64,000 nt of DNA, taken from assembly GCA_004009845.1 (NCBI GenBank), contig RMBW01000134.1, positions 1 to 64,000 on the forward strand. Reading direction: 5' to 3'. The notes under the pieces are model-generated. The model worked only from the letters and a program-made list of their open reading frames with translations. It did no database searches and was not told where the DNA came from. This DNA is from Davidsoniella eucalypti. Taxonomy: Eukaryota; Ascomycota; Sordariomycetes; Microascales; Ceratocystidaceae. Shown here one piece after another: positions 25,001 through 36,384 of the stretch. Position 1 is the first letter of the stretch. The number at the start of each line of letters is the position of its first letter. The position numbers were made by a program, and so were the translations under genes.

Positions 25001-25955
25001 CCTGGTCGTTTACTCGCGGAAAAGTCACATCGGCTGCTTGAAAGCCCGGAGCCCCTTTTGTCGTCTGTTGTATATAAACAATTTCTTGTGTCGATATTTG
25101 TCGGTGCTTCAACCTCAACAGTACAAAGCCCAAACTGCGCTGAGACTGCCAAGACCAGCGCTACGCTTTGCGAGGCAGGTTTTCTAGTTTTTCCCCCTAG
25201 CTCCACGCCTATTTGCTTGTCACAGAATTACGGAACCAGACGGACGAAACTACAGTGTAGCAGCTGAGTACTGTTATCACTGCTAGATAAGATTCTTGAT
25301 TCTATTTATGCCTATCTTCCACCCCAAAACCAAACGTAAAAGGTGCGCTTTGCATCATCTGCCACGAAGCAATCATGGCCAAGTCTGGAAGATCCCGTGT
25401 TCCATCGTGTGTTTTGTCGATCGGCATACGCATGCTCATCGCGGCTGCCTTGAATGTACATGTATGTAGTTAGAATGAAAGACTGTTCATGGCCTAGTGA
25501 TTGATTCACCCTCTCCGAACTCCTTCTTCTTTCTCAGCCCGATCTCATACGGTCGATAATGTGAGGTGGATGGGATTATAACAACCATAAGAGTATGTAA
25601 CATTGTAATCAGAATGGCTTAGCGCCATTCTTCCCCGTGCTTTTTGACAGGCCGTGGAATAAAATGATAAATTGTTGGAATTAGAGGGTCCTTAACTCTG
25701 GTAGTATTGGCTCAATGAGAAGATGAATATGGCTCAAACCGTTGGACCGCTGCGAACCTTTGTAGAGCCAAATTGGACCTTGAAGTCCCGGGGCCTAGAG
25801 CCATAAAATGGGGACTTCAAAGGCTTGTCTAAACCTCACTCTCTCGATATGAGTATGTATAACTTGGTAAGCTGATAAGTTAATTGAGATAGAGAAACGA
25901 TAATAATTGTTATCCGTGGCAATGGGGAGAGCCTTGAAACGTAACATCTACAAAA
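16078..25955. other. Nearly 10 kb without a recognisable gene
   Basis: The only open frames are short (about 60-130 codons), scattered, and without recognisable motifs or splice-consistent partners. The first 800 bp flank the subtilase start. Beyond that the sequence is AT-rich with A/T and G/C homopolymers (C-run near 19211, G-run near 23487). A 9-bp inverted repeat (ACGATAGTG / CACTATCGT) sits near 19830-19875. TAGGGTT-type motifs occur at about 18115, 18302, 19398, 21625 and 23834. No tRNA, snRNA, transposase or reverse-transcriptase signature was seen. It could hold long non-coding RNA, decayed transposons or fast-evolving small-exon genes. Confidence 0.55.
25780..25820. repeat. Inverted repeat with perfect 10-bp arms
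   Basis: Arms TTGAAGTCCC (25780-25789) and GGGACTTCAA (25811-25820) are exact reverse complements with a 21-nt spacer. The match extends a few more bases outward past a one-base gap. It lies about 140 bp beyond the 3' end of the DHCR24-like gene. It may be a transcript hairpin or a decayed element end; nothing else identifies it. Confidence 0.6.
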
Positions 25956-27534
25956 TCAAGTAGTAGATGTGACTAAGAAATCGAAGCGATCAGGTTAGTC
26001 AATATTCCTTTGTACATGAGTTGATAATAGTAATCAAGATCTTACCTTCCCAAGAAGCTAGACGTAGGCGACGGTGAGTCCACATGTCGGCGCCACGGAG
26101 GGCGTGCAAGATGCCGAGAACCCCAGTCAGAGGCCATTGCATTCGGAGCTGCGTCAGGACCGAATCTGGCTTGAAGGCAACAATATCGACCTTGACCTTG
26201 TCATAGACAGTTGGAAGTGTAGTGGCTTTGTATTTGGTGCGAATTTCGTCGTACCAGTCCTTACCATAGATCTTCCAGAACTCTTCTTGTGTGTAGTATG
26301 CATGGGCATACAGAACCTTGCGGCCACGAAGCTCAAGCATCTTGAGTTCCATATCACGGTTACGCTGAGCACATTCGTACATATCCTTCGGGCCCATTCC
26401 CCAGACGCCGACATTCAACATCGGGATAATGTTGCCCTTAGAGTCGGTAGCGTGAGGATGGAAAGTTGGACCAGGGACAGGAGGTAGAGGGCAAAGCCAC
26501 ATCGGAAAGATGCCAAAGTCATCAGCAACATAGTGCATGAACTTGCACACAGTTTCGTATGGGAAAGAGACGTCCTGGACGATCGTCAAGCTAGAGCTAT
26601 TAGTGCCTTGGAGGGCACGATAGAGGGGACGAGTATGCAAAAAATCGTCGAAAATGGTGCGCGTGATGCGGTTGAAAGGGACAAAACCCCAGTACTCAAG
26701 AGCGTACTTTCCCATCCAGAAGCTACCTCTGTCATAACGGAAGAGATACTCAACAAGAGGAATGTAATCGACCGCAATCTCGCCCCGTGGCTTCTGTTGA
26801 GCATGAAGATAGAACCAATTGTCCCACGGCTTGCTGAAGGTCGTGACACCGGACTCGGGAGCAACATCATCTGTTCCGGTACCTATCATGACAACACCAT
26901 GATCACGAGCGTACACGATACCATCAATGTAGTCGTTGGACATGTCGGCAGTAGCCTTCTTGATAGCATCAACAGTAGACTCGATATTGTCGTATGAGTG
27001 GTAGGCAAGTCTAACATACTTCTTAGCCGGAATGAGTGAGATGGTGAGTTTGGTAACGACACCTAAGGTGCCAAGAGCTCCGCAGATGCCCATGAATAGA
27101 TCGTTGTTTTCGGAAGAGGATACGTTGATGACATCACCGTTTCCAAGGACAACTTCGATCTCCCGGAAGACCTGATCGAAATAGCTGTACTTCCATGAGC
27201 TGCTCTCGCCAGAAGAGCCCGAAAAAGAACCACCAACGGTGATGCCAGGGAACTCCATGACAACAGGAGGAATGAGCCCATGGGCGATGGTAGCCTTGAC
27301 GAAGGCATCCATCCCGACGTTGGGTTCCACCACAGCAGTCATAGATTCTTTGTCAATGCTTAGAACATGGTTCAACGAGCTGATGTCAACATAGTTTCCA
27401 GTGTGCAGAGGGCGAGTGCTATTGGAAGAGCCGTGAAAGATGCGGTACTTCTGGCCCTGAACGAAGAACTTGGCAATAGAAGCCGAGATCTTGCGGACCT
27501 CAGAGTTGTGGTCGTACTTGGCCGATCGAAACAT
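25956..27534 (-). CDS. FAD-binding oxidoreductase, Delta24-sterol reductase (DHCR24/Diminuto)-like
   Basis: Start at the ATG 27534 (MFRSAKYDHNSEVRKI); a frame extension upstream to 27600 relies on TTG. Inferred exons 27534-26046 and 25972-25956, giving 501 aa. The last exon is tiny and encodes only the end (VTSTT), inferred from a GTAAG donor, a CTAAC branch site and a CTTAG acceptor. If intron 2 is not used, the frame reads on to 25999 with a different tail. The N-terminal half is a PCMH-type FAD domain (VEPNVGMDAFVKATIAHG, VMEFPGITVGGSFSGSSGES). The C-terminal half has FPMWLCPLPPVPG and LNVGVWGMG blocks typical of the DHCR24 group. Family knowledge: DHCR24 reduces the sterol side-chain Delta24 bond with NADPH/FAD. 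Most ascomycete homologues have no demonstrated sterol substrate, so the reaction is uncertain. Confidence 0.85.
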
Positions 27535-29682
27535 TGATGTGAAGCTTTGAGCTACAAACGGTATGGGCGGTAAAGGTTTCACGAGGAATGGGAGATGCAA
27601 GATGATAATTATTATAGAAAGGTTAAGGACAAGATCATTATTTATACTTTGTTTGTTGACATAAAGTGGCAGCAGGCTCTAGATAAAGAAGGATCCTATT
27701 TCCATTGTGATTAGCATTGTAAATAAACACCACAATACTGCAACTACTTCTCAAAGCCGTGAAGACTAAAATCAAAACAAAGTATCACGGGACCATATTT
27801 CTTCACAGTAGAATTTCAATTGTTTGTTGATAGAATCCGTAAGATTCAATATGGTGTGTGTTACCAACAACACAAGCGATAAGAACAATGACTCCATGTT
27901 TCACAAGGCATAACGGATCATAAGCATCAGGAATGTCGTGATAGTATCACCATTATGAGCGACTAGGGTTACCCAATAGGGTTATTTCAGCACTTCCCAG
28001 AACGGTGATAGTGATGGTCCACTTTGTGTGGCGCCATAAAGTCTGGGCTCTGCATTTTACCGAAAATGACTAGGATATGCCAGTCGGCTAGTGGGCTAAG
28101 AGTGCAGTACCAAAATCAACAAAGCGTCGCATTAACAAATAAGTGATGTGCATTTACATACAGCAAAAATGGATTTAGTTAGTATTTGGTAGACATTTTA
28201 TAACGGTCATGTTGAGGCTGTGATTGTACGTTGATTTGCGGATCATAAGATGCCCAAGATGCAAGATTATTGTTTGGGCGCAAACGAGAGTAATTGCTAG
28301 ATCTTGTCTATGAACTGAGAGTAAATAAAAAACAGGAAAATAGAAGAAAAAAGAACCAGATCTAAAAAGAGGGCAGCATAGGAGCAAAAAAAACAAATTT
28401 CAATTAATTTCCCTGCAAACACATAATAAAACAACCCCAAAACACTGGAAAAGTACGAACGAGCAGGAAACCAGTCAGTCTAGTGTACCAGTATTCTTAG
28501 CGCTCAACAAGCTAATCTCCTGGCGCTTTTATCGTCGGGCTTGGTTTTGTGATCTCTTCCCTCTGATTAGCAACTTTTGCAACTTCTGCAACTGCATTTG
28601 CCTCTTGTGATTGGAAGCGCAACTACTCGATCAACCTGACTCTGTTTGTTTTATTCTTCGTTATTTTACTTTTGCGACCAACAGCGACCCGAAGCCTGCT
28701 GTCCGTCTGTACGCCTAAACGGGGCCTCACAAAGCACCTCTTCTTTTTTGGCAAATTGGTTCTTATTCCAATCTTGCGCTGGCTTGTCTATGTGGCTCAG
28801 CAACGCCCAACTCTGCCGTTGTTCTGGGCCATTCTGCTGTGCGTCCTGAGCCAAACAAAAATAGCCAAGCAAGGTAGTTACTACTGCTACTTGCCGCCGT
28901 CGCCGTCTGCAACTTGCCTCTGCTGTTTTTTTTCTCGTTCTAGCCTTCGTTCATAACAAATCCGAACTGAGATCTATCGTGTTTCTAGGCCTAATTATTC
29001 CATCGTTAGCACATAGAAGTGAAATTTTCGTGGTTTGCGACTGTTTGGACTTGGTTTATTGACTGTTCGATCTATCAGATCAACTAATCATTCAATCCAT
29101 TATCCACTAACCTAAGACCGGCTGCTCAGTTTGCCTACTTTGCGCTCTAGGCCAGGCCTTCTCCCACCGCCCGCCCGTTTTCGATCGGATTATCGTCTTT
29201 CTGGACCGGGGGCTCTTATTCTGGCTATTCTACGTCGAATATAGCATCAAATCAAACCTGCCACTAAACACGACTCTCATAGTCGCTCCTCCAAGACAGC
29301 CGACTCATTTTCTGATTTTATACGGCAAACGAGGCTGAGATTGCTCACGAGACTGCAAGCTGTAGCCCAACGTTGCCCACAGACTGACTCTCTGGTTCTC
29401 CTGCTGCTGGCATCGCTTCTGACATCATCGGCCAGCCATATACCATAGTATATAGGCTACAGGCTTCAGGCGAGACACTCATTGGCCAGAGCGTGGTTTG
29501 TGCAGAAGAAGCGTCCGACGCCCATCCCACCTCCGAATCCGAAGCTAGACGCCACGCCATAATAACGACCCTCCTCCAGGCTATTCTTCAGGCCTTTCGG
29601 GACCTGCAGAACTGCAGAACTGCAGCTGCAGCGCTGTATCGCTAACTGTTGCGCGACGTCTAATAGCATCTATCTGCTCGTC
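27535..29682. promoter_or_regulatory. Divergent upstream region, DHCR24-like gene (-) and F-box gene (+)
   Basis: About 2.1 kb between two divergently transcribed genes, so it should contain both promoters. It includes a TAGGGTTACCC...TAGGGTTA pair near 27965-27985. The part nearest the F-box gene (29100-29680) is C-rich, like a leader. No coding frame in it looks real. Confidence 0.45.
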
Positions 29683-31679
29683 ATGTCGTCGCCACTGGAT
29701 CTGGTCCCTATCTATCCCACCACAACGCCCGCTTCGCCGTCCACTTCTGCCTCCCGGCAATCCCCCATCCTGTGCAGTCTTCGCAGTAGAGTACGTACCG
29801 ATTCCGATATGTCCCGTCCAGCCCCGATCGACCGCGATCGTGATCGTGATCTTGACCTTGAGCGCAATGTCCACGATAGCTTTGACCATGACATGAACTT
29901 TGAGTACCACCAGCCCGGCCCGGCTGACGATAAGACCGCCGTCAACAAGGAGTTCTCATCGCTCATCAACAACTCATCCTCCCTGCTCACCCCCTCTAAC
30001 CCTGTATCGGGACCACCTAGCCCGCCGCCTGCACAACCACGTATCGTTGATTTCGCCCCGCCTACCCGCCCCAGCAGCACGCCATTCCCACCAATTGCCG
30101 ACCGGGACTTTGCCTGCTCGGACCCCCTTGACCTGGATACTAGCGATGCCGTCAGCGACTGGGATGACGATTCGTCTATGGTGGAGTGCCACTATCTACC
30201 GGTCGAGCCGTCTGCCTTCTCGCGACTCCCCGTCGAGATCTACGAAATCATCCTCGACTATGCCTTTGGCCCGCTGTATCACAGCTCGGTACAGCCTACT
30301 GCTGGTGTTCCGTACATGACGCCGCCATGCACTGTGTCTAGTCGCTTCATCCGCCGTGGACTCTCAGATCTGACCCTCGTCAACTCGGTATGGCGTGTGT
30401 TAATCCAGTCCCGTTTCTATCGCCATATCCAACTCAAAGGCACCATGGGTTCTGTCATGGCTGCCGATGCCTGGTTCACTAAGCACCCACACCTGGCATG
30501 CCATGTGCGCCATCTCGAGATATGGTTCCCGGTCTTCCAGTCCTTCCTGCCCGCTTATTCATCTCCCACCATCCGGAATCCCCAATACGCACCACAGGAC
30601 ACTCTGTACCGGCTCTCCTTCAGCACTCCAGACAACAACTGTACTATCGAGGATGTCATGTTGTTCATTATGCGACGCTTCAATGACGTACGCGTTCTCA
30701 GTCTCGAAGGTGGAGACAGACGCAAGGCACCTAAAGTGCAAAACTACCCCAACCTACGATCAAAACAAGCTGCCTTCCTTCCATCAATAAAAACGCTGGT
30801 CACCAGAGGCCAGTGGAATTTGATCCGAACTCATGCTGACTTCGACTGCTTAATGAGATGCCTACCAAATCTACAAGAATGGAATGGATCATACAGCAAG
30901 CAAAAGTCAAAGACTTACATCACCATGGGGCTTCAGATTCTGCCAAACATCCCTAAGCGGATAAAGAACCTCAATCTACGCATGGAAAGCGAGTACCGCC
31001 GAGAACCAGCAACGCCGCTATTCTATAACAAAGTACTACAAGAAGCCCACATGTGCCCAATATTGTCCAGGACCGTTACTTCTATGGAGAACTTTTCCTA
31101 TACTGGTAGACTATGCTGGGATTTCTTCGACCAGCTAGGCCATTTTGGCGACAAGGATGAACGACCACCACTCAAATCAATCGATATCACTATCAAGAAC
31201 ATTTGCCGGAATTACAGCCATGACCATGATGATACAAGCACTGGTACCGGCATCCAAGATCCTGTGTTCATTCAGTACTTTGAGAACTTGGTATTGTCGG
31301 CTGTCCGCTGTCTTGGGCGTCTAGAGTCAGTCGAGTACTTCCGAATCCGGTATGTTGATCTTGGTAAGTTATGCTTCTACATACAATGTTCCCTTTCCAA
31401 TCACTAACAACAACCTGCATAGATTCCATCGTACCGCCATTAAATCCATACTTCATGATCAAGGATAACCAGTGCTACGGTATATGGAGCAATGCTATCA
31501 TCAACGAGCTACAGCGAAGTTGTAGCCGTGTGGCATTACCAGATATGACCGCACTTCTCCCCCCCGTACGAATGAGTGAACAAGGCACTGTTGAGCTAAA
31601 CCCAGACTTCCGCCTTGCCAAGGTCAAGTCATTCAAGATTGCCGACTACAGATTGATACAGCAGTTCCTACCTATGTAG
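29683..31679 (+). CDS. F-box-like protein
   Basis: Inferred exons 29683-31363 and 31423-31679 with a 59-nt intron (GTAAGT, CTAAC, TAG), giving 645 aa. The first 180 residues are low complexity: Pro/Ser-rich with an Arg-Asp dipeptide run (DRDRDRDLDL). At about residue 185 comes an F-box-like helix pair (FSRLPVEIYEIILDYAFGPL), then TLVNSVWRVLIQSRFYRHIQ, which matches the usual F-box continuation. The rest contains recurrent Leu-rich segments (HVRHLEIWFPVF, VRVLSLEGGD, LKSIDITIKNIC) that could form an irregular LRR-like substrate-binding domain. Family knowledge: F-box proteins bring substrates to SCF ubiquitin ligases through Skp1. The substrate is unknown. The intron is required because the exon 1 frame stops soon after GTAAGT and exon 2 continues a Leu/Pro-rich tail. 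Confidence 0.8.
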
Positions 31680-32218
31680 AACATAAGCTGGTAACTAAAG
31701 ACACTCATCAATTTAGACAGGGGCACTACGAATTCACGGTCGTTTCTTAATCACTGGGTGTTGGAAACTTGTTGCTTTTTTTCACTTACTTTTTCTCTCT
31801 CCATCCATACCCTCTCATTTTCTTTTCAGCTTGCAAAAATTGGGAGAACTTTTTCATCCCCAAATACTCCCACCATAAGTCTCGCTCGGAGTACAGTTTT
31901 GTTTTATGTCTTTTGTTTCTCTTTTTTCTTATTAACGGGCAACCCAGGCGAGTCTATATGATGACCTCAACTACTGGTCTTTGTTTTTTGTTGTGTTTAT
32001 TTTTTTTGCTTCCTGCTTTAACAATATGAATCTCAGTCTTTTTGAGATATTATACACGTGATTGCACTATTTTCGATGGAATTATTTGTGAAGTCTCCAG
32101 TACAGCGTTGCTTTCGCTTTGGCATGTCAAAATTCTTCTATCTTTTATACGAACAATAGCACCTAGTTATATGTGAAATCTATTAAACACTCAGAGAAAT
32201 AGAAAATTATACTCCCCA
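31680..32218. other. Convergent intergenic region
   Basis: 539 bp between the 3' ends of the F-box gene (+) and GPI14 (-). T-rich, presumably with both 3' UTRs. No gene seen. Confidence 0.5.
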
Positions 32219-33687
32219 TTAGTTTGTCTTTTTTGTGGCCGAAGCTACTAAAGGAACCTTTACAGCGCCATCCGTAATCATGATGCCCAATATCCAGCAA
32301 TTTATGAGGAAAAAGAGAATACTAGAAGTCCAAAGACCCGGCACAAAGACACTTTCACCCATAAATTCTAGCTGGAAGCCTTGCTGCAGCCAAAGACCTT
32401 GACCGACAACCCAAAGCAGAAGCGCAGAAATGCCGACAGTTGGGCGTGAAATGAACGAAGAGCCTGGCAAGCACACTGGCAAAAATATCATATACCAGAG
32501 GAAATACTAGATATTTCACAAATGTTAGAATTCATCATCCTTATACAGGCCTACTCAGAACAAGCAAGAACGGGGACTATTTACCTGGCTAGTGCAGACT
32601 TTATTGAAGGTTACAAAGGCAAAAGTCTGGGCCATCATGGAGGTTGCGAGATCTTTCTTGGCCACGGCAAGTGGGATCATGATACTAGATAATAAAATCT
32701 GGGGTAGGAAAGCAAAGGACTCGATCTTGAGTGAAGATGGCTCGCTAGACGCCGAGTTCAGGTACAATAGGATATTGTAAACGCTGAAGTTATGGCGGTG
32801 GTCTATGCGAGTAACATGGTGCAGATAGGTATGTAGCACAAAGGGATAACCGTAGCTAAGAGAAAGAAGTCAGTATATCTAATGTTTAGTATGGCAGTTG
32901 TAGATAAGATGGCTTACAGCGAGTACATGGCGACGTTTAGGGCCATGAATGTGCCAAAGCTTATGACCGCCAACTTGACCCTCTCCTTAGTGATGAATCC
33001 CAAGGCTTGAGACACTAATGATTGCTTGTCCTTGGAGGAGTTTTCCTCGACGACGCCTGTTAGATTCTCATTATCCATCCACCAGACGATGGCTGGGGCA
33101 TATATGAATGGATAGATTTTGAAGTGTACGCCAAACCCCAGTAATAGCGCAGCCAAAGTGGCCCGTTTAGTCACGACAGCCCACAGCAAGGCCGCCGTTA
33201 AGACGCCCAATAAGCCCTCTGAGCTACCGCGTGTGCTGATAGCAGCCACCATGGGATTTAACAGCCAGATAGCAGCATAGGCACGCGCTGTAGCCCCGTC
33301 TATGCGCGGGCCTCGGCGTGCATACAGAACCTGTAGCAGGAACCATCCGGCGAGCAAATCAGCTGCGGCAAAGAAGACCTTGCCGGACGAGAAGAGGGCA
33401 GTGGCGACCACGGGGTTCACTGAGTAGGAAGAAGAGAAGGCTGTGGGCAGAAGCAGCCAGGCTAGGATGGGAGTGTAGCGATAGGTTTCCCGGTCATAGG
33501 GGGTGTGGGAGGCAGGACTGTTAGTGAAGCGGGCTGCGTCGGTGAAGACGAGGTAGTCGATGTCGGTGTATTTGATAGGTGAGTTGGCATCTTGCCATAG
33601 GCCGTAGATGAGTAGAACGGCGCGTAAGAGAAATGCAGCGAGGAAGAGCGGAATGGGCCGCGTTAGAAACGCCGGGAGAAGGCCCAT
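32219..33687 (-). CDS. GPI14: GPI mannosyltransferase I (PIG-M homologue)
   Basis: Adds the first alpha-1,4-mannose to GlcN-PI from dolichol-P-mannose in the ER lumen during GPI-anchor synthesis. Inferred minus-strand exons 33687-32918, 32855-32585 and 32506-32219, giving 442 aa, the usual size (introns 62 and 78 nt). The luminal catalytic motif follows the first membrane segment: TDIDYLVFTDAA with Asp42 and Asp44. Other family blocks are YRYTPILAWLL, GSSEGLLG, FGVHFKIYPFIYAPAI, the exon 1/2 junction (MYSL-YGYPFVLHTYLHHVTR), a RIDHRHNFSVYN segment and QYFLWYMIFLP across the last junction. Multiple hydrophobic helices agree with the GT-C fold. It is expected to be essential for the wall and GPI proteins. 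It shares an upstream region with the divergent TRAX-like gene. Confidence 0.95.
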
Positions 33688-34359
33688 GGCTGCCGAACCA
33701 CGATTAGTGAGAATAGGATAGGGGGTGGTGGTGTAGGGTAATGATTGTTAGCGTTGAATTCATGGAGGTTTGAAAGATATAAGTAGAAAGTATGGCAAGA
33801 GGGGATAGACAGCTAGGCTTCTAAAAGCTTAGTTGGCTAAGGCCACGACTACACAAGGACAGATACAGCGCCTATAAGAAAAAGCTTGAGATGAGGTGCT
33901 AAAAGACAAAATATGACTTATTATCAGCCGTTAGTAGGACAGCTTTGGATTCATAGTCAAAGCCTTTAAGCTAGGCTGAGAAATTAATACAAAGTGTACC
34001 TAAATCAACAGCAAATTAAGCTCCAAATATGTAGCTTCGCGATGCTTTTCTGACCCCTGTCGCAAGAAAGACAACCTTTTCCGTCTCAACAATTGATTAC
34101 GCATATGCATAGTTAATGCATAATACAAACTAACAATGTAGTTCTAGGGTTCGGGTTTGGTTGTACAGGTGGGATGTGATGGATCATTTAGCAAACGAAA
34201 CAGGTAAGAAGAAAAAAGCTCCAACGTGCGAATAAACAACACACTTTTGTGAGATGAGTTTGAGAGATTTCAAACAGCCCTCATTCTAATTCTTTCTTCC
34301 TCATTCCAGACTGATATCGAGGGTCTCTTTTCCCTGGTTACCCCAAAAGCACCAAAACA
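33688..34359. promoter_or_regulatory. Shared divergent promoter of GPI14 and the TRAX-like gene
   Basis: 672 bp lies between the two start codons, so both promoters must fit here or overlap the genes. AT-rich with no coding frame. I cannot identify individual factor sites with confidence. Confidence 0.5.
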
Positions 34360-35240
34360 ATGGCTGGAGTCAAGCGTGATGCCGAGGGAAAGAGTGTGTC
34401 TAAAGCTCGATTTGGAGCCATGTTTGAGAAGTTCCGCGATGAGCTCGATGAGCACTACGACCGCAAGGAACGGACCATCAAAGCTAGCCGTGATGTGACG
34501 GCAGCCAGCAAAAAGATGTAGGTCTTGGCAACGTTGGCATGATCAAGTACTTATGACTAACCGCCCATGTCAGAATCTTCTCGCTACAGCGCGTCCGTAC
34601 GCTGAACAAGCCGATTCCAGCACCGATTCAGAAGGAAGTCGATACGCGGCTGGCTGCAATCCGGGTCAGCCTGTTGAGTGTAGAGGCCGATCTACAGGGC
34701 ATCAACCAGCTCCGGTACCACAGCCAGATGCGATGTCTCGAAGAGCTGGTCGAGGCGTTGTCATTCATGCACTATATCCTCACACAGACGCTGATTAGTC
34801 CTGCCCAGGCGCAAGCAGCCGTACCGGTGCCGGGAGTACAACTCTCAGACCAAGATTACCTATTTGGCATCTTTGATTTGTTCGGCGAGATGATGCGATT
34901 TGCAACAGTAGCAGCAGGACGTACAGGGTCTCTAGGAGGCAGCATAGAAGATGTAACAACGACAAAGAAAGAATGTATGGACGTTGATTCTAATGTGGAT
35001 GCTACGCAGGCGGTGGAGCAACGGACAATGCTGGATGATATCCAGGCTATGAGCGGAGAGTTCGAGATTTACCCTGAGCTTCCTGGAAAGTCTTATCGCA
35101 TGAAGATGGACGAAATGCGGAACTCTGTGCGCAAGGTAGAAGCTCTGGGATATGGACTAGCAATCCGACGGTCGGAACGGCCCAAAGGCTGGGTTCCAGA
35201 CCTAGATGTAGGAGGCGGACCGGCTGCAGACGAAGAGTAA
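34360..35240 (+). CDS. Translin family protein, TRAX (translin-associated factor X)-like
   Basis: Inferred exons 34360-34517 and 34574-35240 with a 56-nt intron (GTAGGT, CTAAC, CAG), giving 274 aa versus about 290 in human TRAX. The junction restores KKIIFSLQRVR. Exon 1 carries FEKFRDELDEHYDRKERTIK, the typical first helix. Exon 2 has LISPAQAQAA and the family signature DYLFGIFDLFGEMMRFA, with the acidic residues of the TRAX/C3PO active centre. The last helix reads RNSVRKVEALGYGLAIR. Family knowledge: TRAX and translin form the octameric C3PO RNase that trims passenger-strand siRNA and tRNA 5' leaders; it is present in S. pombe and many filamentous fungi. TRAX is preferred over translin because of the GEMMRF motif and the acidic insert after it. 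The partner translin gene is not in this window. Confidence 0.88.
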
Positions 35241-36384
35241 CGAGCAGGCAGAACACGGTATGTGTCAGTTTCTTTCGGAAGAAGATATAGCCGGAATGCT
35301 ACGATATGTCATATCGCAGTAACGGACTTGGTCAGTATAGCTCGAAAGTAACTTTGGGTTACGACGAATTTCGGTCACTTAACTACACATGACTGTTCGG
35401 ATAACACATCGCGATATTGACTCGACAGGCTCATCTACTAACACTAAGCCTATCAAATTATCGGTGCAATTTCAATCTTATCTTGTTAAAACATGTAAAC
35501 ATTTGTACATAAGAGAATATCATGAGAACGGTGATTTTTTTCTTTTCATTTTTACACAACAAGGTGGCTCAAGTTTCCTACCAGTAGTACTGAAATGGAA
35601 TATTTTATATATGTTGGTACAGGAAACAGAGAAATGGTATTGGAGTTGTAGAAACCACAAGTACGTTGATAAAAGGGACTGCTTCAGATAATATCAATAT
35701 ACATATCTATAATTATGCTCTTGAGAGGGGGAAAACGTCGGGCTCGGGGCCCCATAACTCGATACATCAACAAAGACAAACGCCTATAAAGAGAAAGAAG
35801 AAAAGAATGGGCAGCATCGGGAGTTCATCCGAGGGGGGTTTTCCGGCTTAGCTGGCAGGGGGTGGGTGGCCTTGGGTCCGCTCTTGGGGTTGGTCTTGGG
35901 GTAGCTGATCTTGGGATCGGCGGAGGGAGGTTTGGCTGGGCTGCTCGTCTAGGTTTACTGCCCTGCGACCCGAAGGTTCCGAGAGCAATGCTTTGGGAGG
36001 GAGTCCAGAGTGGTTAGGTGTCCTTCGCGGACATTCTTGTGCCGGGAGGGAAGGGTCCTCTGGCGCCTTGCCTTCCATTGGAAGCTTGAGGGGGAAGTAG
36101 TTGTTTACGGTGTTTGATGAATGTTTCCATTAAAATCGTAAAGAAACTTGTAAAAATCGCTGTTATTGGAATGATGTCTCTCGTTGACTAATTGTGCCAT
36201 GCAAGCTAAAATATTAAACAGCTTGCAAGGAAAGACCTTTATTCGTAACGTGAATAGAAAACCCTAAACTAGAAATAATAGACAAGTAAGATATAACAAG
36301 AAAGCGGCACAAGGCTCATAGACTACCTATCCGTACAGTCCATTACATAATCCAAGTGAGAAGCTCATCAAAAGACAAAAGTCT
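35241..36384. other. Intergenic, with a GC-rich island at 35848-36110
   Basis: The first 600 bp are AT-rich 3' flank. From about 35820 to 36110 the composition changes to G-rich on the plus strand. The minus strand there has a 76-codon ATG frame (36078-35848) rich in Pro, Gln and Ser that I do not recognise. It could be a broken gene or part of the scrambled patch just downstream. It is too weak to call as a gene. Confidence 0.35.

Noticed and set aside
27535..27600. N-terminal extension of the DHCR24-like protein by 22 residues
   Set aside because: It would need a TTG start; the ATG at 27534 matches where related proteins begin.
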